64,000 bases of DNA. Origin: a bacterium. Its GTDB lineage: Bacteria > Cyanobacteriota > Sericytochromatia > S15B-MN24 > UBA4093. Shown piece by piece: positions 49,891 through 57,956 of the stretch. The stretch covers positions 417,001 through 481,000 of the forward strand of contig JAGIBK010000002.1 of the NCBI GenBank assembly GCA_017744355.1, given 5' to 3'. The notes beneath the pieces are model-generated. The model searched no databases, was not told the DNA's origin, and worked only from the letters and a program-made list of their open reading frames with translations. Numbering within the stretch: position 1 is the first letter of the stretch; every line of letters begins with the position of its first letter. Both the position numbers and the translations under genes were made by a program.

Positions 49891-51276
49891 ATGGCCACGC
49901 GCAAACCTACGGGCCACGGAAAATGGTGGGTGCTCTTTTCTGTCGGCATCAGCACCTTCATGTCGGCGCTCGATGGGAGCGTCGTGAACACGATCCTGCC
50001 CGTGGTGAGCCGCACCTACCAGAGCCCCATTGCTCAGGTCGAGTGGGCGGTGACGATTTACCTCCTGGTCATCAGCGCGCTGTTGCTCGGTTTCGGACGG
50101 CTCGGTGACCTGCTCGGGCACAAACCCATTTACCTGACGGGCTGCACCTGCTTCGTGATCGGCTCGGCGCTGTGCGGCGCTTCGCCATCACTCCATTGGC
50201 TGGTGTTGTTTCGAGCGCTGCAAGCGATCGGGGCCGCCATGCTCTTTGCAAACTCGCCGGCCATCTTGACCTTGAGCTTCCCGGAGCATGAGCGGGGGCG
50301 TGCCTTGGGGCTTCAGGCCACCATGACCTATCTGGGGCTGAGCGTGGGGCCCGCCCTGGGCGGATGGCTCACGGACCAGTTCAGCTGGCGCGCCGTCTTC
50401 TACATCAACGTGCCGGTGGGGGCGCTGGCCTTGCTCTTCGGCTTCCACTTCATTCCGCGCCCGCGGCCCGTTGCGCAGATGCCGCGCTTCGATTGGCTCG
50501 GCGCGATCGCCTTCGCGGTCGGCCTCTGCGCCTTGCTGCTCAGCTTCAACCGAGGCCCCACCCTGGGCTGGAGCTCACCTCTCACCTTGGGCCTGTTCGC
50601 CGTGGCCTTCGTCGTGCTCGGGCTCTTTTTGGCCATCGAGCATGCCTGCAAGGATCCCATGTTGAAGCTCACGCTCTTCCACGATCGGCAATTCGCAGCG
50701 GCGAGCGCCAGTGCCGTCTTCAACTACATCGCCGTCTCGGGGACGCTTTTCCTGCTGCCCTTCTACCTGATCCAGGGGCGCAGCTTCAGCCCGGAGCATG
50801 CGGGGCTCATCCTCACCACGCAGTCCCTCACGATGGCGCTCGTCGCGCCCCTGAGCGGCGCCCTCTCCGACCGTATCGGCACGCGTCTGCCCGCGGTCGT
50901 GGGGATGCTCCTCTTGGCGAGCGGCTTGTTCTTGCTGTCGCGCCTGGGCGCGACGACCCCGCAAGCGAACATCCTGGTGGGCTTGGCGGTGGTCGGCCTC
51001 GGGACGGGGATCTTCATCTCGCCCAACAACAGCAGCCTCATGGGGGCCGCCCCCAAGGCCGACCAGGGCCTTGCCGGCGGTGTGCTCGCCACTGCCCGGA
51101 ACGTGGGGATGGTGCTCGGCGTCGGCCTGGCCGGGGCCGTCTTCTCCACGGTCCTCGGCACGCCCCAGGCCGCAAGCTCCAGTGTCGCCCTCTCTCGCGC
51201 CGTCGATGCCGGGTTATCGGTGCTCGCGGCGGTCGCTCTCTTGGGTTGCCTGACGTCCGCCATACGCCGGTCGTAG
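49891..51276 (+). CDS. MFS multidrug exporter, DHA2 (14-TM) family
   Basis: 461 residues. ALDGSVVNTILPVVSR in helix 1, GRLGDLLGHKP between helices 2 and 3 (motif A), and GLSVGPALGGWLTDQFSWRAVFYINVPVG (motif C region and following loop) mark the DHA2 drug:H+ antiporters of the EmrB/QacA type. The ATG at 49891 gives the usual short cytoplasmic N-terminus, and GGGAG lies upstream. The substrate is unknown. No TetR regulator is adjacent; the CarH locus begins downstream. Confidence 0.9.
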   Translation: MATRKPTGHGKWWVLFSVGISTFMSALDGSVVNTILPVVSRTYQSPIAQVEWAVTIYLLVISALLLGFGRLGDLLGHKPIYLTGCTCFVIGSALCGASPSLHWLVLFRALQAIGAAMLFANSPAILTLSFPEHERGRALGLQATMTYLGLSVGPALGGWLTDQFSWRAVFYINVPVGALALLFGFHFIPRPRPVAQMPRFDWLGAIAFAVGLCALLLSFNRGPTLGWSSPLTLGLFAVAFVVLGLFLAIEHACKDPMLKLTLFHDRQFAAASASAVFNYIAVSGTLFLLPFYLIQGRSFSPEHAGLILTTQSLTMALVAPLSGALSDRIGTRLPAVVGMLLLASGLFLLSRLGATTPQANILVGLAVVGLGTGIFISPNNSSLMGAAPKADQGLAGGVLATARNVGMVLGVGLAGAVFSTVLGTPQAASSSVALSRAVDAGLSVLAAVALLGCLTSAIRRS

Positions 51277-51391
51277 CACGGGGTACGCGCACGGGCGAGA
51301 TGAGGCCAGGTGCCGAGTGCCCCATGGTCCCGGGACGCGAGTGATTGAACGCTTGTTGCCAGCTCCGCCGCCGATTCTTACACTCGGGCGC

Positions 51392-51880
51392 ATGGACGAG
51401 GCAGAACGCAAACTCAACTGGTACGGCCTGCTCTTGCTCATTCCGGCGCTGGCCTTCCTCGGGGCGCTCGCGATGGACCTGACCTACGCCGTGACCCAAA
51501 ACGGCGCCTGGTTCGGTATCGCGGGCTGGCTCATCGCCCTGGGGTTGGTGGGCGGGGTGCTCGCGGCCCTGCCCGGGCTCGATTACTTCGTCCACACCGT
51601 GCCCCGCACGACGTCGGCCGCGAGCAAGCTCGCCACGGCCCACATGGCACTCAGCGTGGCAGTCTTGGTGCTCTTTGGGCTGAACCTCGCCTTGCGCCAG
51701 TATGGCGCGAGTACCGCCTGGGCGCGCTGGCTCGCCGTCTACCTGACGGTGTTCGGGAACCTGGAGATGGGGGTCTCACTGGTGCTCGCCCTGCGCTTGC
51801 GCGCATACCACCGCAGCGCGCGCAAAAGCCGCCTGCACGTCACCATGAGCCCTTACGATCGGGTGCGCCCTCGCAAGTAG
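51392..51880 (+). CDS. DUF2231 membrane protein
   Basis: 162 residues with four membrane helices (about 10-30, 42-62, 83-103 and 112-138). GLVGGVLAALPGLDYF is the DUF2231 mark. Some members carry haem-linked or redox-associated roles, but the function is unproven. It ends 12 bases from the convergent Rieske oxygenase gene. The short N-terminal tail and start ATG at 51392 fit the family; no strong ribosome binding site is seen. Confidence 0.72.
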   Translation: MDEAERKLNWYGLLLLIPALAFLGALAMDLTYAVTQNGAWFGIAGWLIALGLVGGVLAALPGLDYFVHTVPRTTSAASKLATAHMALSVAVLVLFGLNLALRQYGASTAWARWLAVYLTVFGNLEMGVSLVLALRLRAYHRSARKSRLHVTMSPYDRVRPRK

Positions 51881-51892
51881 CGACGTCAGGGC

Positions 51893-52822
51893 TTACGAGC
51901 CGGGGCCCCCGTCCAAGACGCGGGCCAGCAGGCTGCGGTACGCTCGCGCGGCGCTGTCCGGCCGCATCAGCAGATCGCCACCCGGGCCGAAGGTGACGTA
52001 TTTGGGCTCTTGGCTGGCGATGATTGTGCGGTCCTCGTCGAGGACCTTCCGGTTGTAGCGGTTGAAGAGGGGCGTCAGCAACCTGGAGCGCGCGAAGCGC
52101 CGCAGGCCGAGGATGTAGACCCGGGTCTCCGTCGCACCGACCGGGACGCCCCACATGTAGTGGATCATCTGTGCCGAGATCGTAAGCCGGTGGACGTTTG
52201 GCAGCCGGAACGTCAGCAGCCCGTCCTCGAGGTCGAACCCGTCCGGCAGCTCGGTCACCTTCGGCACGTGGGGGCTGCGTTTCTTGGCGAAGCGGCCGAT
52301 GGTGCGGGCATGGACGTAGGGAAGGTGCACCATGTCGAGCATGTTCTCGGCGAAGCGCGTGAAATTGGTGTCCCATCGATCCTCGATGAGGCCGTAGGCC
52401 CAGCCGGGCTCGCGCAACTCGGGCGGGACCGGGTCGCCTTGGGGGACGGCGTCCGGGACCTGGGTCATGTACACCCAGACGAGGCCGCCCGCCTCGATGG
52501 TGTGGTAGCGGGGAATGCGCAGGTTCTGAAGAGTGGGGGCTGCCTCGCCGAGGGCAGGAATCTCGAGGCAGCGCCCCTCTTCGTCGAAGCGCCACCCATG
52601 GAACGGGCAGGTCACGCAGCCGTCGCGCACGTGACCGAGCGAGAGCGAGGCCCCCAGGTGGGGGCAGCGATCGCGGAGCGCCACGACGCCGCCCGCTTTG
52701 TTGCGGTAGAGGACCAGGCGCGTATCCAAGAGGGTGGCGGCAAAGGGCTTGTGGGCCTTGACCTGATGCGAGCGAGCGGCGATGTACCAGTGGTTCCAGA
52801 GGTAGTACGGCGGCGTCGGCAT
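51893..52822 (-). CDS. Rieske-type oxygenase, PaO/VanA-like
   Basis: 309 residues. Rieske cluster: Cys53-x-His55 in CPHLG and Cys72-x2-His75 in CPFHGW. Mononuclear iron site: N160, D163, H166, H171 in ENMLDMVHLPYVH. This is the alpha subunit type of aromatic and chlorophyll-related oxygenases (pheophorbide a oxygenase, vanillate demethylase). It needs an external reductase, which is not nearby. It follows the TIGR01777 gene by nine bases, so it should share its CarH-type promoter. The substrate is unknown; the light-regulated setting hints at a pigment, lipid or porphyrin. Confidence 0.88.
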   Translation of the reverse strand: MPTPPYYLWNHWYIAARSHQVKAHKPFAATLLDTRLVLYRNKAGGVVALRDRCPHLGASLSLGHVRDGCVTCPFHGWRFDEEGRCLEIPALGEAAPTLQNLRIPRYHTIEAGGLVWVYMTQVPDAVPQGDPVPPELREPGWAYGLIEDRWDTNFTRFAENMLDMVHLPYVHARTIGRFAKKRSPHVPKVTELPDGFDLEDGLLTFRLPNVHRLTISAQMIHYMWGVPVGATETRVYILGLRRFARSRLLTPLFNRYNRKVLDEDRTIIASQEPKYVTFGPGGDLLMRPDSAARAYRSLLARVLDGGPGS

Positions 52823-52831
52823 GGGGCCCTC

Positions 52832-54199
52832 CTAGCGACCGAGTTCGCTGCGTAGCGCTGCCTCGAGATCGGGATGGTGGAACTTGAAGCCGCTGGCTTC
52901 GAGCTTCGTGGGCTGCACCCGTGCGCCTTCGAGCAGCAAGGCGTCGCCCAGCTCGCCGAACACCAGCCGGACCACCGGGGCCGGCAGCGGGAAGAGGGTC
53001 GGTCGGCCGAGCACCTTCCCGAGGGTGCGGGTGAAGGCCGCGTTGGTCACGGGCTGGGGGGCGGTGGCGTTGACGGGGCCTTCGAGCGACTCGGTGAAGA
53101 GCGCATGGTGGAAGGCCCCGATGAGGTCGTCGAACCCGATCCAGCTCATCCACTGCCGGCCGCTGCCGATGACCCCGCCGACCCCCATGACGAAGGGCAG
53201 CAGCATCTGGGCGAGGGCGCCCCCACCGGGAGAGAGCACGATGCCGGTCCGCAGGTGGACGACCCGGATGCCCGCCTCTCGGGCGGGATCCGCGGCGGCT
53301 TCCCAGGCCTGGCAGACCTCGGACAAGAAGCCGGTGCCCGGTTTGCTGGCTTCGGTGAGCACCTCCTCGCCGCGATCGCCGTAGAAGCCGATCGCCGAGG
53401 CGCAGACCAGCACGCGGGGCGGCCGGCGCAGCTTGGCGAGGCCCTCGGCAAGCAATCGCGTCCCCTGGACGCGGCTGTCGCGGATCGCCGCCTTGCGCTC
53501 GGGCGTCCAGCGTCCGCCCGCGATGCTCTCGCCTGCCAGGTGGATCACCGCGTCGACCCCTTCGAGCTTGTCGAGGTCCAGCGCGCCTGTCGCCGGGTTC
53601 CAGTGGATCTCACGCTCGCCCGCCGTGCGCCGCACGAGGGGCCGGACGTCATGCCCGCCGCTCGTGAGGAAGGCTGCCAGCTGCGTGCTGACGAAGCCCG
53701 AGGCGCCCGTGATCGCGATCCGCTGGGGGCCCAGCTGCGCGAAGGCTTCGTGGCGCGCGAGGTCGTGGCGGGTGCGTTCGTGCCGGAAGCCGAACATGCG
53801 CGTCAGCTCGCGCGCGATGGTGGGACCCATGACGGTCTGTCCGAGACTGGCGAAAGGCACGCGGTACATGATCTCGTCCTTTAACACGCACCGGTGGTCG
53901 CCCTGCGGGGTGAAGGCATGCAGGTGATCCCACGCGGCGAAGGGGCCTTCAAGCTGGAGGTCGCGGAACTGGCGGTTCGCCTGGTAATCCCGGTGCTCGG
54001 CCACCCAGCGCCGCTTGATAAGACCGAGCGAGAGCTCCATGACCAGCCGATCGCCGTCTTGGATGCTGCCGTGGCGCTCGATGAGGCGTACCCGCATCCA
54101 GGGGGGGATCAGCCGCTCGAAAGCCCCCTTGCGGGCATGCCAGGCGAACGCGGTGGCTGTCGGAACCTCGAGCGTGGTGCTCGCTTCGAACCTGGGCAT
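52832..54199 (-). CDS. SRPBCC - TIGR01777 epimerase fusion
   Basis: 455 residues. Residues 1-150 are an SRPBCC (START-like) ligand-binding domain (FEASTTLEVPTATAFAWHAR). Residues 160-455 are the NAD(P)-binding extended SDR of the YfcH/TIGR01777 type: ITGASGFVSTQLAAFL, HLAGESIAGGRWT and the Tyr-region YGDRGEEVLTE. TIGR01777 genes are frequent neighbours of CarH/LitR regulators. The enzyme's substrate is unknown; a hydrophobic molecule is plausible given the SRPBCC domain. The ATG at 54199 has GGGAGG five bases upstream. Confidence 0.88.
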   Translation of the reverse strand: MPRFEASTTLEVPTATAFAWHARKGAFERLIPPWMRVRLIERHGSIQDGDRLVMELSLGLIKRRWVAEHRDYQANRQFRDLQLEGPFAAWDHLHAFTPQGDHRCVLKDEIMYRVPFASLGQTVMGPTIARELTRMFGFRHERTRHDLARHEAFAQLGPQRIAITGASGFVSTQLAAFLTSGGHDVRPLVRRTAGEREIHWNPATGALDLDKLEGVDAVIHLAGESIAGGRWTPERKAAIRDSRVQGTRLLAEGLAKLRRPPRVLVCASAIGFYGDRGEEVLTEASKPGTGFLSEVCQAWEAAADPAREAGIRVVHLRTGIVLSPGGGALAQMLLPFVMGVGGVIGSGRQWMSWIGFDDLIGAFHHALFTESLEGPVNATAPQPVTNAAFTRTLGKVLGRPTLFPLPAPVVRLVFGELGDALLLEGARVQPTKLEASGFKFHHPDLEAALRSELGR

Positions 54200-54227
54200 G
54201 ACGCCTCCCTTTTCTCCACGTGCCCGG

Positions 54228-54306
54228 AGTCTAAAGATCGTGGACGGCGTTGTCAATATCTTGTCCATTACAAGCATTTGACAAGCGCTGCGCCCTCGGG
54301 TATGAA
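54228..54306. promoter_or_regulatory. Divergent CarH-type operator-promoter
   Basis: Plus strand: TTGACA (54278-54283), 17 bases, TATGAA (54301-54306), for carH. Minus strand: TTGACA (54256-54251), 17 bases, TAGACT (54233-54228), for the epimerase-Rieske pair. Both -35 boxes lie inside one 35-base palindrome (54250-54284) whose arms begin TTGTCAA and contain an inner CTTGT/ACAAG pair (12 of 15 positions symmetric). Binding by a tetrameric CarH would block both promoters at once. Confidence 0.8.
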
Positions 54307-54323
54307 GGACCCAGGAGGCGCCC

Positions 54324-55223
54324 ATGAAAGATCCCGGCAAGTACCAGATCAAGGCCGTTTGCCGCCTGACGGGGCTCAGCCCCGACGTCATCCGTGCCTG
54401 GGAGCGGCGGTATGCCGCGATCGCCCCGGTTCGCGCCGAACGCAACCTCCGCCTGTACAGCGAGGGCGACGTGGCGCGTCTCCTGTTGCTCAAGCAAGCG
54501 ACGGCCGCAGGTCATGCCATTGGCCGGATCGCCTCCCTTTCGGACGCGGATCTCTCGGACCTCGTCGCCACCCCCGAGCCCCTGCCTGTCCAGCCTCAAG
54601 GCGTGCTCGCCCAGCGGATCATCGACGCGGTCGATCGGCTCGATTACCTGGCGGCCGATGAAGCGCTGGGGCATGCGGCTCTCGTCCTTCCCCCTGTTCA
54701 GCTGATTCACGAGGTCGTGCTGCCGCTCTTGGAGCACGTCGGGAGCCGGTGGTCGCACCGGTCGCTCGGGATTGCCGCCGAGCACCTGGCCACCTCGCTC
54801 TTGAGAAGCCTGCTCGGGACGATCCTGCGGACGCGGCATCTCGATCGCCGCCACGCCCCGGTCTTGCTCGGGACCCTGCCCGGTGAATTGCACGAGATGG
54901 GCCTGCTCGTGGTGGCCTTGATGGTCGCCTCTTGCGGGGTGCCCGTGTGCTACCTGGGGCCGAACCTGCCCCCATCCGAGCTCGCGCTTGCCGCCAAGCG
55001 GATCGGGGCCTTTGCCGTCGGGATCAGCCTCGTCACGCATCCCGACGACGCCCGCCTTTCCGCGCTCGAAACGCTGGCGGGCGCGCTGGAGCCCGGAACG
55101 AGGCTTTGGCTGGGAGGCCAGGGAATCTCCACGCTTCCCGCCCGTGCCCTGCCGCGCCAGGCGATCGTCCTGCCGACGCTCTTGGAGGTCGAACGGCACT
55201 TGAAGGTGGCAAGCCTCGGCTAG
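54324..55223 (+). CDS. carH: CarH/LitR-type B12-dependent photoreceptor and repressor (MerR family)
   Basis: 299 residues. MerR helix-turn-helix at 8-60 (IKAVCRLTGLSPDVIRAWERRY), then the cobalamin-binding helical bundle with W143-x9-E153-H154, the cap motif of adenosylcobalamin photoreceptors, and the Rossmann domain with E188-L-H190-E-M-G193, in which His190 should be the lower cobalt ligand. In the dark CarH-AdoCbl tetramers repress; light breaks the Co-C bond and releases DNA. AGGAGG lies before the ATG. It is divergent from its likely targets and probably represses itself. Confidence 0.93.
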   Translation: MKDPGKYQIKAVCRLTGLSPDVIRAWERRYAAIAPVRAERNLRLYSEGDVARLLLLKQATAAGHAIGRIASLSDADLSDLVATPEPLPVQPQGVLAQRIIDAVDRLDYLAADEALGHAALVLPPVQLIHEVVLPLLEHVGSRWSHRSLGIAAEHLATSLLRSLLGTILRTRHLDRRHAPVLLGTLPGELHEMGLLVVALMVASCGVPVCYLGPNLPPSELALAAKRIGAFAVGISLVTHPDDARLSALETLAGALEPGTRLWLGGQGISTLPARALPRQAIVLPTLLEVERHLKVASLG

Positions 55224-55242
55224 TAGGCCGGCAGGGCGCCTT

Positions 55243-55272
55243 TTGGCCCGCGCGTCTTCGATCGATTATACT
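55243..55272 (+). promoter_or_regulatory. Promoter of the YdjC-type deacetylase gene
   Basis: TTGGCC (55243-55248), 18 bases, TATACT (55267-55272), 36 bases before the ATG. Confidence 0.5.
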
Positions 55273-55308
55273 GAGAAGGCATGCTCGTTAGTTTGTCCAG
55301 AGGTGTCT

Positions 55309-56343
55309 ATGCGCACGAAATTCTGGCCTCTGCTTTCGATCGTCGCCTTGCTATCGGCGTGCCTTCCTCTCGTCCGCCAAGAACGCCTCATCCAGGCGGA
55401 CCAAGGCCAGCCCGCGCCCCCTCGGGCCTTGATCGTGAACGCGGATGATCTGGGGATGAGCGACGGCGTCACGGCAGGCATCGTGCAGGCGTGGCGCGAG
55501 GGGGTGGTGACCTCCTCGTCGGCGCTGGTCAACGTCGAGGGGGCCGAGGCGCGGCTCGCCCAGGTCCGCCGAGAGCACCCGGGCCTGCCCATCGGCCTGC
55601 ACCTGAACGTCACGACCGGCCGCCCCGTCTTGCCGCCGAGCGAGGTGCCCACCTTGGTCGATGCCCGCGGACAGTTCTATTCTCGCGACGCGCTCATGGA
55701 GCGCGCGCCGGATGTCTCGCTCATAGAGCTAAAGGCCGAGCTTCGCGCCCAGGGCGAGCGGCTGCGATCGCTCGGGGTGCGCTTCGATCACCTGGACTAC
55801 CACGAAGGCATCATGTTCCTCTACACGCCCTTCTACGGGGTCGTGCGCGAGCTGGCCCGAGAGTGGAAGGTGCCCGTCCGGCATCCGGTCCCCGAGACGG
55901 TCTACGGGCGCGTTTCCTTTGCCGGCGGGGGCGGCAATTCCGGGATGATGTGGAGGATGATCGCCTTCGGCATCCTGCATCCCATCAAGGCCTGGCGCAT
56001 GATGCCCTACATGACCCCGGACGCCTTCAAGCGGCAGGCGACCTTGCTGGTCGAAGAGGGCATCGCAAGTCCCGTCAGCTTCGTCGACGGCTTCTTCGGG
56101 GTGGCCAGCGTCGAGAACTTCGTGGGCATGCTGCCGCAGCTTCCGCCCGGGGTGAACGAGGTGGCCGTCCACCCCGGCTACGTGGACGAGCAACTGGAGC
56201 ATTTGGGCGGCGGCTACGTCAGACAGCGGGAGATCGAGCTTGCCGTCGTGCGCGATCAAGGTGTGAGGCGGGCGATCGAGGCGCAAGGCGTTCGCTTGGT
56301 GGACTTCGCCGCTCTTCGGGCGCGGCCTTCGCGCCCTGATTGA
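55309..56343 (+). CDS. YdjC/ChbG-like polysaccharide deacetylase, lipoprotein
   Basis: 344 residues. Signal with lipobox LLSAC (Cys18), so it acts outside the membrane. NADDLGMSDGVTAGI and HLDYHEG supply the Asp and His metal ligands of the YdjC fold; HPGY lies near the C-terminus. YdjC enzymes deacetylate chito-oligosaccharides or related sugars (HpnK-like members occur in hopanoid loci). About 60 residues longer than cytosolic YdjC owing to the signal and an insert with GGGGNSGMMWRMI. GAGG lies before the ATG. Monocistronic. Confidence 0.85.
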   Translation: MRTKFWPLLSIVALLSACLPLVRQERLIQADQGQPAPPRALIVNADDLGMSDGVTAGIVQAWREGVVTSSSALVNVEGAEARLAQVRREHPGLPIGLHLNVTTGRPVLPPSEVPTLVDARGQFYSRDALMERAPDVSLIELKAELRAQGERLRSLGVRFDHLDYHEGIMFLYTPFYGVVRELAREWKVPVRHPVPETVYGRVSFAGGGGNSGMMWRMIAFGILHPIKAWRMMPYMTPDAFKRQATLLVEEGIASPVSFVDGFFGVASVENFVGMLPQLPPGVNEVAVHPGYVDEQLEHLGGGYVRQREIELAVVRDQGVRRAIEAQGVRLVDFAALRARPSRPD

Positions 56344-56358
56344 TTCGAGACGCCTGCC

Positions 56359-56994
56359 TCAGGGGGTGGGCGAGAGGATGCCGACGCGCTTGCGGGAGCA
56401 GGAAGCATCGGGCAGGGCGTCGATCATCCAGCGGGCCAGCGCCTCCATGCTCACCTTGAGGGGCCCTTCGGGCAGATAATCGGCCTGGACCGAGAGGAGT
56501 GCCTCGCGGTCGCCCTCCACCAGCTCCGGCGGGCAGACGAGGGTCCAGTCGAGCGCCGAGGCTTCGAGGTGCTCCCATGCCTTGAGGTGGGCCTGGGAAC
56601 CGGCCCGAAACGCCTCGGGATACCCGGCGCGCTCGAAGCGCAGGCGCGAGGCGTCGAGCTGCAGGATTCCCGCAGAGGCGAGGGCCACGATGCGTTGGAT
56701 CCCCGCCCCCTCCATGGCTGCGATCAGGTTCGCCATGCCAACGGACAGAAGATCCGGCGCCTCGGCCGCGCGGCGATGGCCGAGCGTCGAGATTACTGCG
56801 TCGTGGCCCTGCACCGCCTCGGCGAGGGCGGCCTGGTCCCGGACGTTCACGGACACGCGCTGCAGCCCGGGGTGCGCAAGGTCGATGGCTTCAGGCGAGC
56901 GCGACAGGATCGTGACCGTGTGGTTGCGGCTCAGCGCTTCCATGACGACGCGACGGCCCAGGCGGCCCGTTCCCCCGGTGACGATGAGGCGCAT
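56359..56994 (-). CDS. NAD(P)-binding atypical SDR protein
   Basis: 211 residues. GTGRLGRRVV is the dinucleotide loop; DAVISTLGHRRA and RIVALASAGI follow the NmrA/SDR_a5 pattern (as in biliverdin reductase B and YwnB). Likely an oxidoreductase or redox sensor; the substrate is not visible. GGAGAC lies before the ATG. It is convergent with the deacetylase gene and separated from ric by a strong hairpin. Confidence 0.82.
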   Translation of the reverse strand: MRLIVTGGTGRLGRRVVMEALSRNHTVTILSRSPEAIDLAHPGLQRVSVNVRDQAALAEAVQGHDAVISTLGHRRAAEAPDLLSVGMANLIAAMEGAGIQRIVALASAGILQLDASRLRFERAGYPEAFRAGSQAHLKAWEHLEASALDWTLVCPPELVEGDREALLSVQADYLPEGPLKVSMEALARWMIDALPDASCSRKRVGILSPTP

Positions 56995-57025
56995 CGATGA
57001 GTCTCCGTTTCATGCGCAAAATGGG

Positions 57026-57059
57026 ACGAACAGGACGGGGGCATCCCCGTCCTGTTCGT
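57026..57059. terminator. Hairpin between ric and the SDR gene
   Basis: A perfect 15-base stem with a 4-base loop, 30 bases after the ric stop on the minus strand. No T tract. Confidence 0.6.
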
Positions 57060-57089
57060 GAGCATAGCAGGTTCGCGCCGAAGCGTGCG

Positions 57090-57788
57090 TTATGCCTTCA
57101 GGGCTTCGAGCCTCGCGAGCGCCCGGGGGAAGAGGATGTTGTTCTCCTTGTGGATGTGGGTGAAGGTGTCGCTTTCGAGCTCGGCGAGCCCCGCGAAGAG
57201 CGCGCGGTAGGAGTTGCAGGCATCGTCGGGGGCCGTGAACCCGCCGCTCAGCTCGCGCATGCGCTCAAGGTCGTGGCCGGCGCCGTCGTGCTCGGCTTCC
57301 ATCGCCCGGATGGGATGCTGGACGGGGAAGCCCGCGTCCCCGTGAGCCAGCCGAATGAGCGCCGGGAAGAGGATCTGCTCCTCTTTCACCAGGTGCTCGG
57401 CCATTTCGGCATGGAAAGCCTGGTAGACCTGGTTCAGCTCGACGAGCTCCGGGTGGCGATCGCCGTGGACGTTCGCGACCTTGAGCGAGAGCGCCGCCAG
57501 GCGCGGCATCGCCTCGTGCAGGTAGGCGTGGTGCGTCTCGACGAGGTGCTCGACGAGCGTGTCGAGCGGGGTGTCGGCCCAGTCGAGCTCGGGGGGGACG
57601 GCCTGGTCCATGGCCGCCTGGATCTCATCGAGCAAGGCCTGGGCGTCCAGCCCTTTCCTGGCGCAGACGGCCTGGACGCTGAGCTTGCCGCCGCAGCAGT
57701 AATCGATGCCGTGCGTTTCGAAGACTTTCGCCAGGAGGGGGTGGGCCGTCACGATCTGGCCGACGGGGGTTTCGAGAGTGGGAGTCAT
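57090..57788 (-). CDS. ric: Iron-sulfur cluster repair di-iron protein Ric (YtfE/ScdA)
   Basis: 232 residues. The N-terminal ScdA domain has GIDYCCGG; the hemerythrin-like bundle supplies iron ligands in HHAYLHE, HLVKEEQILFP, EAEHDGAGHD and HIHKENNILFPRA. Ric repairs iron-sulfur clusters damaged by nitric oxide or peroxide and is usually induced by NO through NsrR, FNR-type or similar regulators. The promoter here has a CRP/FNR-shaped dyad at about -41.5. AAGGAG lies before the ATG. Monocistronic. Confidence 0.95.
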   Translation of the reverse strand: MTPTLETPVGQIVTAHPLLAKVFETHGIDYCCGGKLSVQAVCARKGLDAQALLDEIQAAMDQAVPPELDWADTPLDTLVEHLVETHHAYLHEAMPRLAALSLKVANVHGDRHPELVELNQVYQAFHAEMAEHLVKEEQILFPALIRLAHGDAGFPVQHPIRAMEAEHDGAGHDLERMRELSGGFTAPDDACNSYRALFAGLAELESDTFTHIHKENNILFPRALARLEALKA

Positions 57789-57847
57789 GCGGGGTCTCCT
57801 TCCGTGAGGCGGCGCGTGAGGGCCGTAGGTTGGCCCTGGTCGAGGCC

Positions 57848-57889
57848 AGCATATCCTCGCGATCGCACCCCCTCAATGAGATGCCTCAT
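57848..57889 (-). promoter_or_regulatory. ric promoter with class-II CRP/FNR-shaped site
   Basis: TTGAGG (57876-57871), 17 bases, TATGCT (57853-57848). The dyad ATGAG-N4-CTCAT (57876-57889) overlaps the -35 and is centred at about -41.5 from the expected start at 57841, the classical activator position. The 18-base element ATGAGGCATCTCATTGAG recurs, with one change, at 62376-62393. Confidence 0.72.
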
Positions 57890-57898
57890 AAGTGGCTT

Positions 57899-57927
57899 TT
57901 GACGCTCCATTCGCCCGTGGGTATGAT
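57899..57927 (+). promoter_or_regulatory. Promoter of the TPR protein gene
   Basis: TTGACG (57899-57904), 17 bases, TATGAT (57922-57927), 30 bases before the GTG. Divergent from the ric promoter; the CRP/FNR-shaped site would lie near -51. Confidence 0.7.
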
Positions 57928-57956
57928 GGCCTGAACGACTGAGGAAGGGATTGCCC

